NCBI RefSeq assembly: GCF_020103695.1
Contig: NZ_JAHXBF010000023.1
Location: forward strand, 83,585-147,584
DNA length: 64,000 nt
Direction: 5' to 3'
Source of the DNA: Hyalangium versicolor
Lineage (GTDB): Bacteria > Myxococcota > Myxococcia > Myxococcales > Myxococcaceae
Part shown: in pieces, positions 46,239-53,269 of the stretch
Numbering within the stretch: position 1 is the first letter of the stretch
Layout of the letters: every line of letters starts with the position of its first letter
Made by a program: the position numbers and the translations under genes
Notes under the pieces: model-generated
Databases searched by the model: none
Told to the model about the DNA's origin: nothing
The model's input: only the letters and a program-made list of their open reading frames with translations

Positions 46239-47141
46239 TCAAGGCACCTTGAAGGTATGCAGTGTTACCTCGCCGGCACGAATGGGTACGACTTCCTCCG
46301 TCATGAACGGCTTGCCATCCGCCAGCAGGGCCTCCAGCCGGATCCCCAACAGGCCCGGACCCACTCCGGTGGCCACCACCGAGCTGCTCCCCGTCCCCTC
46401 CAGCTCACGCCGCGTCTCGAGCACCACCCGCCACTTGCCCTCCCGAAGCTTCTCGGACCCCTCCACCTGCACCTTGAGCGCGCCGTAGGACGCCGAGGGC
46501 GCCGTCGCCAGGGCCGTACGCTGAGCCTCCATCCGCTGCTCCAGCAGCGCCAGGTTACCCTTGAACTCGGCCATCCACTCCTGCGTCTCCTGCTTGACGA
46601 GATCGTTCACGCTGGTGAGGAAGCCCTGCAGCAGATCCAGCAGCGCCGCCAGCCGCTGATCCTTGGACAACCCGGGCGTGGACATCGCCAGCCGAGCCCA
46701 CCCGAACTGCAGCGCCTCCAGCCGCGAGTTGAGCTCCAGGTACGAGGACACGTACCGCATCCATCCCGACGACGCGCCGCTGTAGTTATCCAAACCCACG
46801 CACGTAGCGCCCAGAACCGCGAAGACCGAGGCCAGCACGCTCCATCGCTGGTAGTACTCGTCGGCCGGGAGCAGCTGCACGATGATGGGAGTGATGCTCG
46901 CCGCCGACCCCAACAGGATGGCGACCACGCGGAACCGCCGGCCCCAGCGCTTGTTGGTCTCCTTCTGCCGGGAGTACCAGGACATGGCCTCGCGGCCCTT
47001 CTCCACGATCTTCGCGTAGAGCTCCTGCAATTCCGGCGGCTGCTCGGGCTGAGACAGTCCCCGCAGCTCCATCCCTTGCAGGTCCTGCGCTGTCGGCTGC
47101 GAACCCTGGCCTGGCCCCACCGCTGGATTCCCGTTGCCCAT
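46239..47141 (-). CDS. SLATT-type two-TM protein with C-terminal extension
   Basis: 300 residues. Residues about 38-170 fit the SLATT (DUF4231-like) pattern: LYAKIVEKGREAMSWYSRQKETNKRWGRRF, TM1 at 71-90 (VVAILLGSAASITPIIVQLL), TM2 at about 100-117 (WSVLASVFAVLGATCVGL) and then a helical YVSSYLELNSRLEALQFGWARL. SLATT proteins are thought to be membrane effectors linked to SMODS/SLOG nucleotide-signalling defence systems. The last ~90 residues form a beta-type domain (VVLETRRELEGTGSSSVVATGVGPGLLGIRLEALLADG). No nucleotidyltransferase or SLOG gene lies nearby, and the gene sits between two lysine-pathway genes. Confidence 0.75.
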   Translation of the reverse strand: MGNGNPAVGPGQGSQPTAQDLQGMELRGLSQPEQPPELQELYAKIVEKGREAMSWYSRQKETNKRWGRRFRVVAILLGSAASITPIIVQLLPADEYYQRWSVLASVFAVLGATCVGLDNYSGASSGWMRYVSSYLELNSRLEALQFGWARLAMSTPGLSKDQRLAALLDLLQGFLTSVNDLVKQETQEWMAEFKGNLALLEQRMEAQRTALATAPSASYGALKVQVEGSEKLREGKWRVVLETRRELEGTGSSSVVATGVGPGLLGIRLEALLADGKPFMTEEVVPIRAGEVTLHTFKVP

Positions 47142-47197
47142 GGCCCCTGTTTAGTGCGAACCGCGGGGCTCCTCCAAGAACAGGACTCGCCCAGTGC

Positions 47198-47833
47198 TCA
47201 CGACGAGGGGGACTCCTCCTCCTCGAAGCTCGTCACGCCGGCGATGACGGCGGCGGCGATGCAGGCGGGGCCCTCCAGCGCCACGAAGTCGTGCGCACTG
47301 CCCTCGTCCATCTCCAGCAGCTCTCCCGGCCAGACCTCGCGCCCCGTGCCCTCGCGAAACCCGCCCTCGAGCACCAGGTTCCACTCGTGCCCGTGGTGCG
47401 TGTGCCGCGGGAAGCGCACTCCCGGCGGGAGCCTCACGAACGCCGCGAGCATCCCCTCCTTCGCGGGCCCCGTCTCCACCGGCAGCAGTTGGATGCCATC
47501 CGCCGGCCCGGGCAGCCACTGCTCCGGATCGCTCAGCGACTCCAACAGCGCCAGGGCGCGCTCCCGCGTCACATCCAGCAGGGCCGCCACCTTCTCGGCG
47601 AAGCGGGCGAAGCGCCCAGGCCCCTCCATCTCGCCCACCACCCGAGCGAGCACTCCGGGCGGCGGCACCTCGGGTGCAATCAGACCCACCAGCCCCTCCA
47701 CTGCGGGCGACAACCGGTCCGCCTCGGCACGGCACCGCTCACAGGTGGCCAGGTGACGCTCGGCCTCCTGCCGGGTCGGCAGGTCCAGTGTGCCCAGCAG
47801 CAGCTCAGGCAGGATGTCGTCCAGGTGGTCCAT
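47198..47833 (-). CDS. ChrR-like zinc anti-sigma/cupin protein without a neighbouring sigma factor
   Basis: 211 residues. The N-terminal zinc-binding anti-sigma domain carries HLATCERC (H27, C31, C34). The C-terminal cupin domain has H144 and H146 in FPRHTHHGHEW, E150 and H181 in GSAHDFV, the metal ligand set of ChrR-type anti-sigma factors. ChrR binds a group-IV sigma factor and releases it on singlet-oxygen stress. No sigma factor gene is adjacent here, so the partner must be encoded elsewhere or the protein has another use. It lies 65 bp after dapD. Confidence 0.88.
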   Translation of the reverse strand: MDHLDDILPELLLGTLDLPTRQEAERHLATCERCRAEADRLSPAVEGLVGLIAPEVPPPGVLARVVGEMEGPGRFARFAEKVAALLDVTRERALALLESLSDPEQWLPGPADGIQLLPVETGPAKEGMLAAFVRLPPGVRFPRHTHHGHEWNLVLEGGFREGTGREVWPGELLEMDEGSAHDFVALEGPACIAAAVIAGVTSFEEEESPSS

Positions 47834-47898
47834 GTCGCGTCACACGCCCTCGGGCTCCACTCCTTCTACGGATGCAATGGTCCGGTGGATTTCCAGCC

Positions 47899-48720
47899 CT
47901 AGACTGCCACCCCGAAGTCGCGCAGAGCAGCATTGAGGCTCGTCTTCTGGTCGGTGCTCTTTGTCCGCTGGCCGATGATCAGCGCGCACGGCACGCCGTA
48001 CTTCCCGGACGGATACTGCTTCTCCCGCATTCCCGGAATCACCACGCTGCGGGCGGGCACGCGCCCCTTGTAGATGCGCTCCTCGGGCCCGGTGACGTCG
48101 ATGATCTGCGTGGAGGCGGTGAGCACCACGTTGGCGCCGAGCACGGCCTCCTCCTCCACCACCACGCCCTCGACGACGATGCAGCGGCTGCCGATGAACG
48201 CCCCATCCTCGATGATGACGGGAGATGCCGAGGGCGGCTCGAGCACCCCGCCCAGGCCCACACCGCCGGACAGGTGGACATTGCGCCCTACCTGGGCGCA
48301 GCTGCCCACGGTGGCCCAGGTGTCGACCATGGTGCCCTCACCCACGCGGGCGCCGATGTTGACGTAGCCCGGCATCACCACCACGCCCTTCTCCACGAAG
48401 GCGCCGTAGCGCACCACGCCCGGAGGCACCACGCGCACGCCCGCGGCCTTCAGGTTCTTCTTCAGCGGCACCTTGTCGTGGAACTCGAAGGGGCCCACCT
48501 CCATCACCTGCATCTCCGACACCGCGAAGAACAGGAGGATGGCCTCCTTCACCCAAGCGTTGACGCGCCAGCCCTCGGGGCCCTTCTCGGCCACGCGCAG
48601 CTCGCCCGCATCCAGCCGCGCCAGCGTCTCGCGCACCGCGGCCACGTACTCCGCTTCCTTCAGCTTCGTCCGGTCGGCGAACGCCGCGGACACCTTCTGC
48701 GACAGGGCTTCCAAGGACAT
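47899..48720 (-). CDS. dapD: 2,3,4,5-tetrahydropyridine-2,6-dicarboxylate N-succinyltransferase
   Basis: 273 residues, typical of DapD, a left-handed beta-helix trimer that transfers succinyl from CoA to tetrahydrodipicolinate in lysine and diaminopimelate synthesis. The helix repeats are seen in GVRVVPPGVVRYGAFVEKGVVVMPGYVNIGARVGEGTMVDTWATVGSCAQVGRNVHLSGGVGLGGVLEP and DGAFIGSRCIVVEGVVVEEEAVLGANVVL. It is the first gene of the cluster ending in dapE. Confidence 0.96.
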   Translation of the reverse strand: MSLEALSQKVSAAFADRTKLKEAEYVAAVRETLARLDAGELRVAEKGPEGWRVNAWVKEAILLFFAVSEMQVMEVGPFEFHDKVPLKKNLKAAGVRVVPPGVVRYGAFVEKGVVVMPGYVNIGARVGEGTMVDTWATVGSCAQVGRNVHLSGGVGLGGVLEPPSASPVIIEDGAFIGSRCIVVEGVVVEEEAVLGANVVLTASTQIIDVTGPEERIYKGRVPARSVVIPGMREKQYPSGKYGVPCALIIGQRTKSTDQKTSLNAALRDFGVAV

Positions 48721-48805
48721 GGCCCTCTATGAAGCACAAATCCGCCCCGAGCGCTTCATTCCGGTGGACTCCCCTGTCTGTCCAAGGCGGGCGTGAACGG
48801 GAGGC

Positions 48806-49120
48806 TCAGGCGTGTACATGTCCCGTGGAGGCAGGCTCGGCCAGCGGGTGGATGTGCGTGGGGATGTCGTGCAGCAATCGATCCCCCACGGGCTCATGCA
48901 ACTCGGACGGCGTGCCCGTCACGTAGACGCCCCGCCCCGTCACCCGGGTGATGCGCGAGAGCGGCACCGCGAACTCCCGCCGCGAGAAGCGCCACGGGCG
49001 CACGTACAGCACCTCGCGGCCAATGAGGAGCACCCTCCCCAGCCGTGCACCCTCCTGCGTCAGCACGCGCATCCCCGCCTGGATGGAGCGTCGCTCCAGC
49101 GCCGAGTCCCACCAAGCCAT
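48806..49120 (-). CDS. PRC-barrel-like small protein
   Basis: 104 residues from ATG 49120. The sequence MAWWDSALERRSIQAGMRVLTQEGARLGRVLLIGREVLYVRPWRFSRREFAVPLSRITRVTGRGVYVTGTPSELHEP has the short strand-turn pattern of PRC-barrel domains (VLTQEGARLGRVLLIG), which often sit in RNA-processing, photosynthetic or stress proteins. The C-terminus is His-rich (HDIPTHIHPLAEPASTGHVHA). The role is unknown. It precedes the SelW-like gene in the minus-strand order with a 105-bp gap. Confidence 0.65.
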   Translation of the reverse strand: MAWWDSALERRSIQAGMRVLTQEGARLGRVLLIGREVLYVRPWRFSRREFAVPLSRITRVTGRGVYVTGTPSELHEPVGDRLLHDIPTHIHPLAEPASTGHVHA

Positions 49121-49225
49121 GTGCCACCTCCGACACACTGCAAGGTGTACCGGCACCATGCCCTGGACGAGTTCACGCCGGGCGCGAGAGGGCTCGTCTG
49201 CCCACTCGCTCCCAGTATCGCTCGC

Positions 49226-49462
49226 TCAGCGCCCAAGTTCCCTGGACACCGCATCCACGATCTCCTGCTCCGTGGGGAATGCGAGCGTCTGCTTCTTCAC
49301 CACCGTCTTGCCGTTCACCGAGACTTCGAAGCTGCCCGACGGGCCGTATTTCATCTCCGAGTCCAGCTCCAGCTCTTCCTTCAGCGCAACCGCCGCACGG
49401 ACGGCTCGAGGCTTGTAGCCTCAGGAATTACAGTACGTGATGGTGATCTTCGTGTCGGCCAT
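49226..49462 (-). CDS. SelW-like (Rdx family) selenoprotein with in-frame UGA, CxxU motif
   Basis: 78 residues if UGA is read as selenocysteine. Codons 1-13 encode MADTKITITYCNS, codon 14 is TGA (49421-49423), and the frame then continues GYKPRAVRAAVALKEEL to a TGA stop at 49226. This gives YCNSUGYKPRA, the CxxU redox motif of SelW/SelT/SelH-type proteins, followed by the family's KYGPSGSFEVSVNGKTV and ends with FPTEQEIVDAVSRELGR. ATG 49462 is preceded by AAGGAGG at seven bases. Stop-codon readthrough explains why it looks split. The function is probably a small thiol/selenol redox protein; partner and substrate unknown. Confidence 0.88.
49387..49408 (-). promoter_or_regulatory. Candidate bacterial SECIS element after the UGA codon
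   Basis: In the mRNA, nucleotides 16-37 counted from the U of UGA read CGAGCCGUCCGUGCGGCGGUUG. They can form a seven-base-pair stem (C16-G37, G17-U36, A18-U35, then a two-base GG bulge, and G19-C32 to G22-C29) with apical loop UCCGUG, at the distance expected for bacterial SECIS loops. The loop has no G in its first two positions, unlike the known consensus, so this is a candidate only. Confidence 0.45.
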
Positions 49463-49483
49463 GGCGAGGCCTCCTTCTGGAAG

Positions 49484-49505
49484 CGGGCGCTTCGAACGGC
49501 GCCCG
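49484..49505 (-). promoter_or_regulatory. 5' leader hairpin before the SelW-like gene
   Basis: CGGGCGC and GCGCCCG form a seven-base-pair perfect stem around an eight-base loop in the leader, ending 7 nt before the Shine-Dalgarno sequence. It could be a transcript-stabilising or regulatory hairpin; nothing more can be said from sequence. Confidence 0.4.
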
Positions 49506-49564
49506 TACCCCAGAGATAATTCGATGGTGGCCGCCGAGCCATTCCTCTTGAGCCTGGGAGAGCC

Positions 49565-50356
49565 TCACCCACCTTCGAGGTCTGGCTCCAGGTCCACGCC
49601 AGGTGACTCCTCAGGTCGCGCCTCGGCTGCGGACTGCTCCTCCGTGAGCGGCTTCCTGCCCCGGAGGGCGTCGATCATCCGCCATACCAGCCGGACCCGC
49701 TCCTCCGAGTCCTTCACGAGCAGGTGTTCGCCAATCACGGACGCCATTCCGCGCGAACTCGCCGCCTGCTCGCACCAGGCGCTGGCGATCTGCTCCGCCG
49801 GCAGCCCCTCCACCGGGACGAGCTGGGCCACCAGCGGCGCGGGCTCGACGAGCAGCAGCCGCTCCAGCAACTCCTCGCGCTCCTCCAGAGAGAGCACGCC
49901 CTGGGTGAATGTGCTGCCGACTCCATAGTGGGCGCGCAGCAACCCGAGGAGCCTCCCGGTATCCGTGTCCGGCAGCGCCAGCGAGACACGCAGGTCCACC
50001 AGCGGTGCGGCCACCACGACGCTCATGCCCAGCTCACTGGCCAGCGCGGCCCCGAGAGAGCCCAGCGGCACGGCCTCCGCCACGAGCTGGAACCGCGTCG
50101 TCGGCAGGCGGTTCCCTGCCGCGGTGGTTCCAGCCACGGATGATGCATCCCCCGCGGCGGCGGGCTCAGGCTCGGAGGACAGACGCTTCAGTTCCAACCG
50201 GCCCACGGGTGCATCCGCGCGGCTGATGGAGGTGCGTGGAGGCGGCTGGCGGCCGCGGCAGGTGAAGGCCTGCTCTGAGTCGCTCCGCTGCTCCCGCCCC
50301 ATCGTTCCGCAGCCTGACAGCACGAGGGCCCCGGCCACACAGATGACGTGTCTCAT
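49565..50356 (-). CDS. Lipoprotein with a secretin/TonB short-domain-like region
   Basis: 263 residues from ATG 50356, which gives a lipobox signal (CVAGALVLSGC). A disordered stretch follows, then about residues 85-165 resemble the short N-terminal (STN) domain of secretins and TonB receptors: FQLVAEAVPLGSLGAALASELGMSVVVAAPLVDLRVSLALPDTDTGRLLGLLRAHYGVG. The rest is helical with an acidic, Glu-rich tail. It could help to assemble or stabilise an outer-membrane secretion channel, but no secretin gene lies nearby. It is divergent from the PLP decarboxylase gene. Confidence 0.72.
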   Translation of the reverse strand: MRHVICVAGALVLSGCGTMGREQRSDSEQAFTCRGRQPPPRTSISRADAPVGRLELKRLSSEPEPAAAGDASSVAGTTAAGNRLPTTRFQLVAEAVPLGSLGAALASELGMSVVVAAPLVDLRVSLALPDTDTGRLLGLLRAHYGVGSTFTQGVLSLEEREELLERLLLVEPAPLVAQLVPVEGLPAEQIASAWCEQAASSRGMASVIGEHLLVKDSEERVRLVWRMIDALRGRKPLTEEQSAAEARPEESPGVDLEPDLEGG

Positions 50357-50444
50357 GCCCCCGCAGTATGGCCCGAAGCGAGCCACCTCTCACAGCCCCT
50401 CCAGGCCCCCCATGCCTTCTCCCCCCGGTCTATGGTGCGCCGCC

Positions 50445-51884
50445 ATGCAGACCTTCCGAGACCGTGCCGCCGCTGCGTATGACCCCGAGCGCTTCCGCCG
50501 GCAGGGCCACCAGCTCGTGGATCAGCTCGCCGACTACCTCAAGGCCGCCACCCAGGGAGGGACACTGCCCGTGATGCCCTGGGCCGCTCCCGCAGAGAAC
50601 CTCACGCGCTTCCCCGCCGCCTTCCCCGAGGAGCCCTCCGGCGAGCTGGCCCCCTTCATGGAGCGCGTCCTCGCCGCCTCCCACCACCTCCACCACCCCC
50701 ACTACGTGGGCCACCAGGTCTCGGCTCCCCTGCCGTTGGCCGCGCTGTGCGACTTCGTCTCCTCCCTGCTCAACAACGGCATGGCCGTGTACGAGATGGG
50801 CCCCGTCTCCAGCGCCATGGAGCACAACGTGCTGCGGTGGATGGCCGGGCAGCTCGGCTTCCCCGAGAGCGCTGGCGGCGTGCTCACCTCGGGTGGCTCC
50901 GCGGGCAATCTCACCGCGCTGCTCGCCGCGCGCCAGGCGAAGGCTGGGTATGACGCGTGGAATGGCGGCGCCTCGGCCGGCCCGCCACTCACGGTGCTCG
51001 TCGCGGAGACGGCCCACTACTGCATCGCCCGCTCCATCCGCATCATGGGCTGGGGCTCCGAGGGCGTCACCCCCGTGCCCGTGGATGCACACTTCCGCCT
51101 CCGCCCGGAGGCGCTCGAGGATGCGCTCGCTTCCGCCACCCGGGCTGGCCGCAAGCCCATCGCCGTGGTCGCCAGCGCGGGCTCCACCGCCACCGGCGCG
51201 TTCGATCCGCTGGAGGCGGTGGCCGACTTCTGCGCGCGCCATGACCTCTGGTTCCACGTGGACGGAGCCCATGGAGCCTCGGCCGTGCTCAGCTCCCTGT
51301 TCCGCGCGCAGGTGAAGGGCATCGAGCGTGCAGACTCGGTGGTGTGGGACGCGCACAAGATGATGCTCGTGCCCTCGCTCATCACCGCCGTGCTCTTCCG
51401 CGATGGGGCGCGCTCCTTCGAGGCCTTCGCCCAGGAAGCCAGCTACCTGTTCCACGGCCAGGACACGCGGCGCTGGAGCGACATCGGCCTGCGCACGCTC
51501 GAGTGCACCAAGGAGATGATGGCCCTCAAGCTCTACACCTGCCTGAGCCTGCTGGGCACCCGCTTCTTCGCGGACTACGTGACGGCCACCTTCGAGCTCG
51601 CACGCCGCTTCGCTGGCCGGCTCCAGGCCTCGGGAGACTTCGAGGTGGCCGTGGCCCCCGACTGCAACATCGTCTGCTTCCGGTACACGCCCGCCCACGT
51701 CCCCGCCTCCGAGTGGAATGCGCTCCAGAGCCGCCTCCGCGAGCAGCTCATCACCCGCGGGGACTTCTATCTGGTGCAGACCACCCTGCCGAAGGGCGTC
51801 TACCTGCGCACCACCCTCATCAACCCGCTCACCTCGGACGCGGACCTGGACGCGCTCATGGAGGCGCTGCGCCAGGCGGCGTGA
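50445..51884 (+). CDS. PLP-dependent group II amino acid decarboxylase
   Basis: 479 residues of the glutamate/aromatic amino acid decarboxylase family. PLP binding is shown by the HVDGAHGASAVLSS region and the Schiff-base lysine in VVWDAHKMM. Other signatures are HPHYVGHQVSAPLPLAAL, MGPVSSAMEHNVLRWMAGQLGFP and GGVLTSGGSAGNLTALLAARQAK. The substrate cannot be assigned between aromatic-L-amino acids, glutamate, diaminobutyrate or others. The start ATG 50445 is chosen at the family N-terminus; the longer upstream frame is a shadow of the divergent lipoprotein gene. Confidence 0.93.
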   Translation: MQTFRDRAAAAYDPERFRRQGHQLVDQLADYLKAATQGGTLPVMPWAAPAENLTRFPAAFPEEPSGELAPFMERVLAASHHLHHPHYVGHQVSAPLPLAALCDFVSSLLNNGMAVYEMGPVSSAMEHNVLRWMAGQLGFPESAGGVLTSGGSAGNLTALLAARQAKAGYDAWNGGASAGPPLTVLVAETAHYCIARSIRIMGWGSEGVTPVPVDAHFRLRPEALEDALASATRAGRKPIAVVASAGSTATGAFDPLEAVADFCARHDLWFHVDGAHGASAVLSSLFRAQVKGIERADSVVWDAHKMMLVPSLITAVLFRDGARSFEAFAQEASYLFHGQDTRRWSDIGLRTLECTKEMMALKLYTCLSLLGTRFFADYVTATFELARRFAGRLQASGDFEVAVAPDCNIVCFRYTPAHVPASEWNALQSRLREQLITRGDFYLVQTTLPKGVYLRTTLINPLTSDADLDALMEALRQAA

Positions 51885-51892
51885 GGCGGGGC

Positions 51893-53269
51893 TCAGTCCT
51901 CTTCTGACGCTTCGCGGTCCACGGCGCGTGTCAGCGTGTGACGCTCGAGCAAGCGGTAGAACTGGCTGCGGGACAACTTCGCCTCGCGCGCCGCCGCCGA
52001 CATGTTCCGCTTGTGCCGCGCCAGCAGCGCGACCAGGTAGTCCTTCTCGAACTGCTCCAGCAGCTTGTCACGTGCCTGGTTGAAGGTCAGCGGTGCCCCA
52101 CCCTGCTCGGGCGCGGGCGTCTCCAGGCTGCCGAGTGCCACCACTCGCTGCACCGCATTGCGCAGCTCGCGCACGTTGCCGCGCCACGGATCACACTGCA
52201 GCGCCGCCAACGTCGCGGGCGCCAGGGCGATGTCCATCCCCGTCAGCTCCCGCGCGAAGTGCGAGGCCAGCAGCGGGATGTCCTCCAGACGCTCTCGCAG
52301 CGGAGGAATACTGACGGACGTCACCGCGAGCCGGAAGTAGAGATCCTCCCGGAAGCTCTTCGCCCGGATCTCGGCTTCCAGATTCCGGTGGGTGGCCGAC
52401 AGCAGCCGGAACTCCGAGCGGCGCACCTGCTCGTCTCCCACGCGCCGGAACTCCTGCGTCTCGAGCAGCCGCAACAGCTTGGGCTGCTGGGCCAGCGGCA
52501 ACTCGCCAATCTCGTCCAGGAAGAGCGTGCCTCCGTTGGCCGACTCCACCACGCCCATGCGGTCCCGATCCGCGCCAGTGAAGGCTCCCTTGACGTGACC
52601 GAACAGCTCGCTCTCCAGAGGGTTGGGGCTCACGGAGGAGCAGTCGAAGACCACGAAGGGCCCCCGCTGCGCCTCGGAGCTGGACAGGGCGTGCAGCGCG
52701 CGCGCCACCATCTCCTTCCCCGAGCCCGTCTCCCCGCGAATGAGCACCGGCGCCTTCTGCGGCCCCAGCCGCTCCAGCTCCGCGAAGAGCTGCCGCATCG
52801 CCACGGACTTGCCGAGCAGACCGTGAAGCTCCTCGCGCTCGCTCACGGGCCGGCGCGAGTCCTTCACCGGGCTGATGCGCAGCGTGGTCTTCCCCACCGT
52901 CACCGAGCCCCCGAGAGGCACTCGCGCCTCGCGGATGCGCGCCCCGAGGTAGCGCGTGCCGTTGCGGCTGCCCAGGTCTCGCACCCGCACCGCGCCCGGC
53001 AGCAGCTCCAGCACGAGGTGGCGGCGGGACACCGTCGGATCCTCCAGTGGCAGCTCGCAGGAAGGATCCGTGCCCACCAGCAGCGTGCCCTCACTCAGCG
53101 TGGCGCGCTTGCCCTTGCCCGGCCCCTCGACGGATTCCACCACCACAGGCTCCAGCACCCCAGGGCCTTCGGAGAGCGTCAGATCAGCCGTCTTGCCCGA
53201 GGAGATCTCGCCCGTCGCGAAGTCCACGGCATCACCGGGCTTCCCATCGCCATTTCGTCCCGTGCTCAC
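51893..53269 (-). CDS. FHA-domain sigma-54-dependent transcriptional activator
   Basis: 458 residues. An FHA domain (about 60-132: VGTDPSCELPLEDPTVSRRHLVLEL, DLGSRNGTRYLG) is fused to a sigma-54 AAA+ domain (about 150-380) and a Fis-type HTH (NMSAAAREAKLSRSQFYRLL). Walker A is GETGSGKE (179-186), GAFTGA (228-233) is intact so it can contact sigma-54, and Walker B is GTLFLDEIGEL. FHA-containing enhancer-binding proteins in myxobacteria are controlled by Ser/Thr kinases. Here a kinase gene lies immediately upstream with a 4-bp overlap (ATGA), so the two products likely form a signalling pair. Confidence 0.96.
   Translation of the reverse strand: MSTGRNGDGKPGDAVDFATGEISSGKTADLTLSEGPGVLEPVVVESVEGPGKGKRATLSEGTLLVGTDPSCELPLEDPTVSRRHLVLELLPGAVRVRDLGSRNGTRYLGARIREARVPLGGSVTVGKTTLRISPVKDSRRPVSEREELHGLLGKSVAMRQLFAELERLGPQKAPVLIRGETGSGKEMVARALHALSSSEAQRGPFVVFDCSSVSPNPLESELFGHVKGAFTGADRDRMGVVESANGGTLFLDEIGELPLAQQPKLLRLLETQEFRRVGDEQVRRSEFRLLSATHRNLEAEIRAKSFREDLYFRLAVTSVSIPPLRERLEDIPLLASHFARELTGMDIALAPATLAALQCDPWRGNVRELRNAVQRVVALGSLETPAPEQGGAPLTFNQARDKLLEQFEKDYLVALLARHKRNMSAAAREAKLSRSQFYRLLERHTLTRAVDREASEED

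Noticed and set aside
49421..49423. Possibility that the UGA marks a pseudogene or sequencing error
   Set aside because: The UGA is exactly at the CxxU position and the frame continues with family-conserved sequence, so selenocysteine is the simpler explanation, though the machinery must be confirmed elsewhere in the genome.
49381..49572. A 63-residue minus-strand open frame over the selenoprotein region
   Set aside because: It is in a different frame, lacks family similarity, and overlaps the better-supported SelW-like gene and its leader.
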